Shown here in pieces: positions 5,338-7,238 of a DNA stretch of 7,238 bases. Source of the DNA: Chloroflexota bacterium (GTDB lineage Bacteria > Chloroflexota > Dehalococcoidia > SHYM01); the NCBI GenBank assembly GCA_016199375.1, contig JACQGV010000170.1, positions 1 to 7,238 of the forward strand, written 5' to 3'. The translations under genes were made by a program, and so were the position numbers. Under the pieces are notes generated by a model. The model had not been told where the DNA came from. It saw only the letters and a program-made list of their open reading frames with translations, and searched no databases. The number at the start of each line of letters is the position of its first letter. Position 1 is the stretch's first letter.

Positions 5338-6077
5338 CGCCAGGAACTCGTCCCGCGCGGCCAGAGGGGCTGGCGGCGGACCAGCTTGTACAGGGCGACC
5401 AGCGCCAGGCCAGCCCCAAAGCCCCCCACATGCGCCCAGTAGGCCACCCCGCCGCCGGCCTGCGCGCCCAGGCTGGCGACGCCGCTGAAGAACTGCAGGG
5501 CTATCCAGATGCCTATGAGCAGCACCGCCGGCATCATAGTCGTGGTCACGAAGAAGCCGAATACGACCAGGGTGCGGATGCGCGACAGAGGGAAAAGCAC
5601 CAGGTAGGCCCCCAGGACTCCCGCGATGGCGCCGCTGGCCCCAATATTAGGCAGCTCGGAGCGGCTGCCCGCGGCGATCTGCAGCCAGGTCGCGGCCAGG
5701 CCCGTCCCCAGGTAGAACAGCAGGTAGGGCAGCTTCCCCAGCCGGTCCTCCACGTTGTCGCCGAAGACCCAGAGGAAGAGCATGTTCCCCAGGAAGTGCA
5801 GCCAGCCCCCGTGCATGAACATCGCCGCGAAGGGAGTGATCCAGTTTGAGTAGGGGGTGGTGATGTCGAAGGTCTGCCGTCCCAGCGAGAGGGTGGTATA
5901 GGCAGCGCCATGGGCCAGCTCGTTGGGGATGACGGCGAAGCGGTAAAAGAATATCTCCAGGTCGCGCTCGGAGAGCAGCAGCTCGTACACAAAGACCGTG
6001 GCGCTGAGGGCGATGAGGCAGACGTTCACCACCGGGAAGGAGCGGCGGCGCAGTTCCGGGTCCGAAAGTGGGATCAT
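5334..6077 (-). CDS. Rhomboid-family intramembrane serine protease
   Basis: A 247-residue polytopic membrane protein with the rhomboid signatures: HGGWLHFLGNMLFLWVFG (89-106) carrying His94 and Asn98 of the oxyanion region, GASGAIAG (146-153) with nucleophile Ser148, and AHVGGFGAG (215-223) with catalytic His216. Six hydrophobic segments fit the core fold: about 14-35, 93-107, 117-136, 148-163, 170-198 and 214-231. The stretch 36-90 forms the long loop after the first helix. Family members cut transmembrane substrates within the membrane; the substrate here is unknown. AGGAGG on the minus strand (6082-6087) lies 4 nt before the ATG. The protein opens MIPLSDPELRRRSFPVVN, the usual start for bacterial rhomboids of this subgroup. 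Its TAG stop interlocks with that of the crotonase. It lies 95 nt downstream of the alpha/beta hydrolase gene and may be co-transcribed with it. Confidence 0.93.
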   Translation of the reverse strand: MIPLSDPELRRRSFPVVNVCLIALSATVFVYELLLSERDLEIFFYRFAVIPNELAHGAAYTTLSLGRQTFDITTPYSNWITPFAAMFMHGGWLHFLGNMLFLWVFGDNVEDRLGKLPYLLFYLGTGLAATWLQIAAGSRSELPNIGASGAIAGVLGAYLVLFPLSRIRTLVVFGFFVTTTMMPAVLLIGIWIALQFFSGVASLGAQAGGGVAYWAHVGGFGAGLALVALYKLVRRQPLWPRGTSSWR

Positions 6078-6101
6078 GCTGCCTCCTGCTCTCCGCCGCT
6101 G

Positions 6102-6135
6102 AGGGGCCTGTCCGCCGGAGGACCAACTGGCCCCT
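6102..6135 (-). other. Weak inverted repeat between hydrolase and rhomboid genes
   Basis: AGGGGCC (6102-6108) pairs with GGCCCCT (6129-6135), and inside it GTCC (6110-6113) pairs with GGAC (6120-6123). No T-run follows on the minus strand. It may be a weak attenuator or chance in GC-rich DNA. Confidence 0.25.
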
Positions 6136-6172
6136 TGCCAACACCCTCTGCCAGGCCATTGGAAGGGACTGC

Positions 6173-7018
6173 TTAGGCCAGGCCAAACAGCTCCTTGATA
6201 GCGCTCAGGGCCTGGGGCTCTGCCAGGGAGGGAGCGTGCCCAACGCCGGGCACCTCAGCCAGGCGGCAGCTCTTCATCTCAGCCACCATGCGGTGGGCGA
6301 TGGCCGGAGACAAGATGTCGCTCTCCGCGCCCCGGATCAGGAGCGTGGGGGCCGTGATCGCCCTGGCCCAAGCCCAGGCATCTTCCGGCTGCGGCCTGCT
6401 CAGGGCCTGGCGCACGGCTGGGTCCATCTTCCAGGTCAACCCACCCGCTGGGTCGGGCCTGACGGCATAGCCCGCGTAGGCCAGCAGCTCCTGGCGGCCG
6501 AGTCCCCTCAGGAATGGATAGTTCTGATGATACCAGTCCGCGACCTCGTCAAGGCGCTGGAACCGGCCCGGCGCCTCGGCCACGTAGCCGAAGATACGCG
6601 CGGCGCCGCGGGGGTCCACCTCAGGGCCGATATCGTTGAGGACTAGCCGCTCCACGCGCTGCGGATAGAGGCCCGCGTAGGCCAGGGAGATGCGCCCTCC
6701 CATGGAGGTGCCGATGAGGGAGAGGCGCTCCAGCGCCAGGGCCACCCGCAGGCCCTCCAGGTCGCCCACGTAGGCCCTCGTAGTGTAGTCGGCGTCCTGG
6801 GCCCAATCGCTGTCGCCCCGGCCCCGCACGTCCAGGGACAGCACCCGATAGGCGGGCAGGAAGGCAGGCGCGAGCAGGTCGAAGTTGTGGGCGTTCCCCG
6901 TCAACCCGTGGACCATGACGACCGCGGGCACGCCCGGAGCGCCCCACTCCAGGTAGTGCAACCTCAAGCTCCCCACCCGCACGAACCTGTCCGTGCCCTG
7001 CGGGGTCCCCGTGTTCAT
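6173..7018 (-). CDS. Alpha/beta-hydrolase fold protein
   Basis: A 281-residue soluble alpha/beta hydrolase. The oxyanion segment VHGLTGNAHNF (36-46), the strand LSLDVRGRGDSD (60-71), the nucleophile elbow GTSMGG (103-108) with Ser105, Asp234 in GAESDIL, and His261 in GVGHAPSL form a complete catalytic triad. Residues 135-210 make a helical lid rich in aromatic and charged residues. The length is typical for single-domain esterases, C-C bond hydrolases and haloalkane-dehalogenase relatives; Ser as nucleophile argues against a dehalogenase. No signal peptide is visible, so it should be cytoplasmic. The substrate cannot be told from sequence. GGGAGG on the minus strand (7026-7031) lies 7 nt before the ATG. 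It is upstream of the rhomboid gene on the same strand, 95 nt apart, and downstream of a probable partial gene at the window edge. Confidence 0.9.
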   Translation of the reverse strand: MNTGTPQGTDRFVRVGSLRLHYLEWGAPGVPAVVMVHGLTGNAHNFDLLAPAFLPAYRVLSLDVRGRGDSDWAQDADYTTRAYVGDLEGLRVALALERLSLIGTSMGGRISLAYAGLYPQRVERLVLNDIGPEVDPRGAARIFGYVAEAPGRFQRLDEVADWYHQNYPFLRGLGRQELLAYAGYAVRPDPAGGLTWKMDPAVRQALSRPQPEDAWAWARAITAPTLLIRGAESDILSPAIAHRMVAEMKSCRLAEVPGVGHAPSLAEPQALSAIKELFGLA

Positions 7019-7143
7019 ATGTCAACCTCCCAGTGTCCTGTCTCGCTAGTCCGTTCCCTACAGCCTGGCATAGGTCCTGAATGCCGGAAGTACGCGCGAA
7101 TCGGGCTGAGCCGCGAAGCACCCGGGATGGGCCTGTCTGAGAC

Positions 7144-7238
7144 TCATATGAACGCGGCCTCGCTGGGGAGGGCGCTCCGGCCGGCGAAGCGCGCCAGCGA
7201 CAGCGGCGCCAGGTTCAGGCCGGGGTCGTGGCCCAGTA
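7144..7238 (-). CDS. Probable C-terminal end of an unidentified protein
   Basis: On the minus strand a frame is open from the window edge to TGA at 7146-7144, giving about 30 residues (starting LGHDPGLNLAPLSLARF and ending EAAFI). Nearly every codon ends in G or C, with ATA before the stop the exception. The residue mix looks protein-like. The opposite strand is also open here from an ATG at 7148 with the same wobble positions, but it has no ribosome site and reads as Arg/Ser-rich antisense. I do not recognise the family. It would be the gene upstream of the alpha/beta hydrolase, 125 nt away on the same strand. Confidence 0.45.
   Translation of the reverse strand, partial: LGHDPGLNLAPLSLARFAGRSALPSEAAFI

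Noticed and set aside
7019..7025. Perfect TTGACA on the minus strand just before the alpha/beta hydrolase ATG
   Set aside because: It lies in the spacer between the ribosome site and the start codon and has no -10 box at 16-18 nt inside the gene, so it is probably chance.
7068..7085. Small inverted repeat GGCAT/ATGCC upstream of the hydrolase gene
   Set aside because: Only 5 bp with an 8-nt loop and no T-run; too weak to call a terminator or operator.

Overview
The window is GC-rich bacterial DNA with very GC-biased third codon positions, strong Shine-Dalgarno sequences before almost every gene, and two proteins with clear lipoprotein signal peptides. The mix of an NrfD-type membrane subunit, an anchored cupredoxin, Ig-like lipoproteins, a VOC/methylmalonyl-CoA epimerase-like protein, a crotonase and a rhomboid would fit an environmental Chloroflexota-like bacterium. 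That placement is inference; no marker gene is present. No tRNA, rRNA, CRISPR array, insertion sequence or phage gene was seen.

Left part (1-3754, + strand): an apparent operon for cell-surface redox or envelope proteins. It opens with the last 68 residues of an NrfD/PsrC-like multi-span membrane protein. This overlaps by 8 nt a 313-residue secreted, C-terminally anchored cupredoxin with an odd copper motif and an added Ig-like domain. Two lipoproteins follow: one of 271 residues (coiled coil, Pro-rich linker, beta domain) and one of 551 residues (internally duplicated beta-sandwich modules behind a Pro/Thr-rich linker with a 15-residue tandem repeat). An 18-bp perfect hairpin without a T-run lies between the two lipoprotein genes. 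The group most likely forms the extracytoplasmic side of a quinone-linked membrane redox complex whose catalytic subunits would lie upstream of the window.

Middle (3755-5337): a 16-bp hairpin separates the operon from a convergent VOC-family gene (methylmalonyl-CoA epimerase-like). Divergent to it, across a short region with a perfect TATAAT, is a crotonase (enoyl-CoA hydratase-like) gene that lacks the second canonical catalytic Glu. Both suggest acyl-CoA metabolism.

Right part (5334-7238, - strand): a rhomboid intramembrane serine protease whose stop codon interlocks with that of the crotonase, an alpha/beta hydrolase with an intact Ser-Asp-His triad, and the probable C-terminal end of one more minus-strand gene cut by the window edge.
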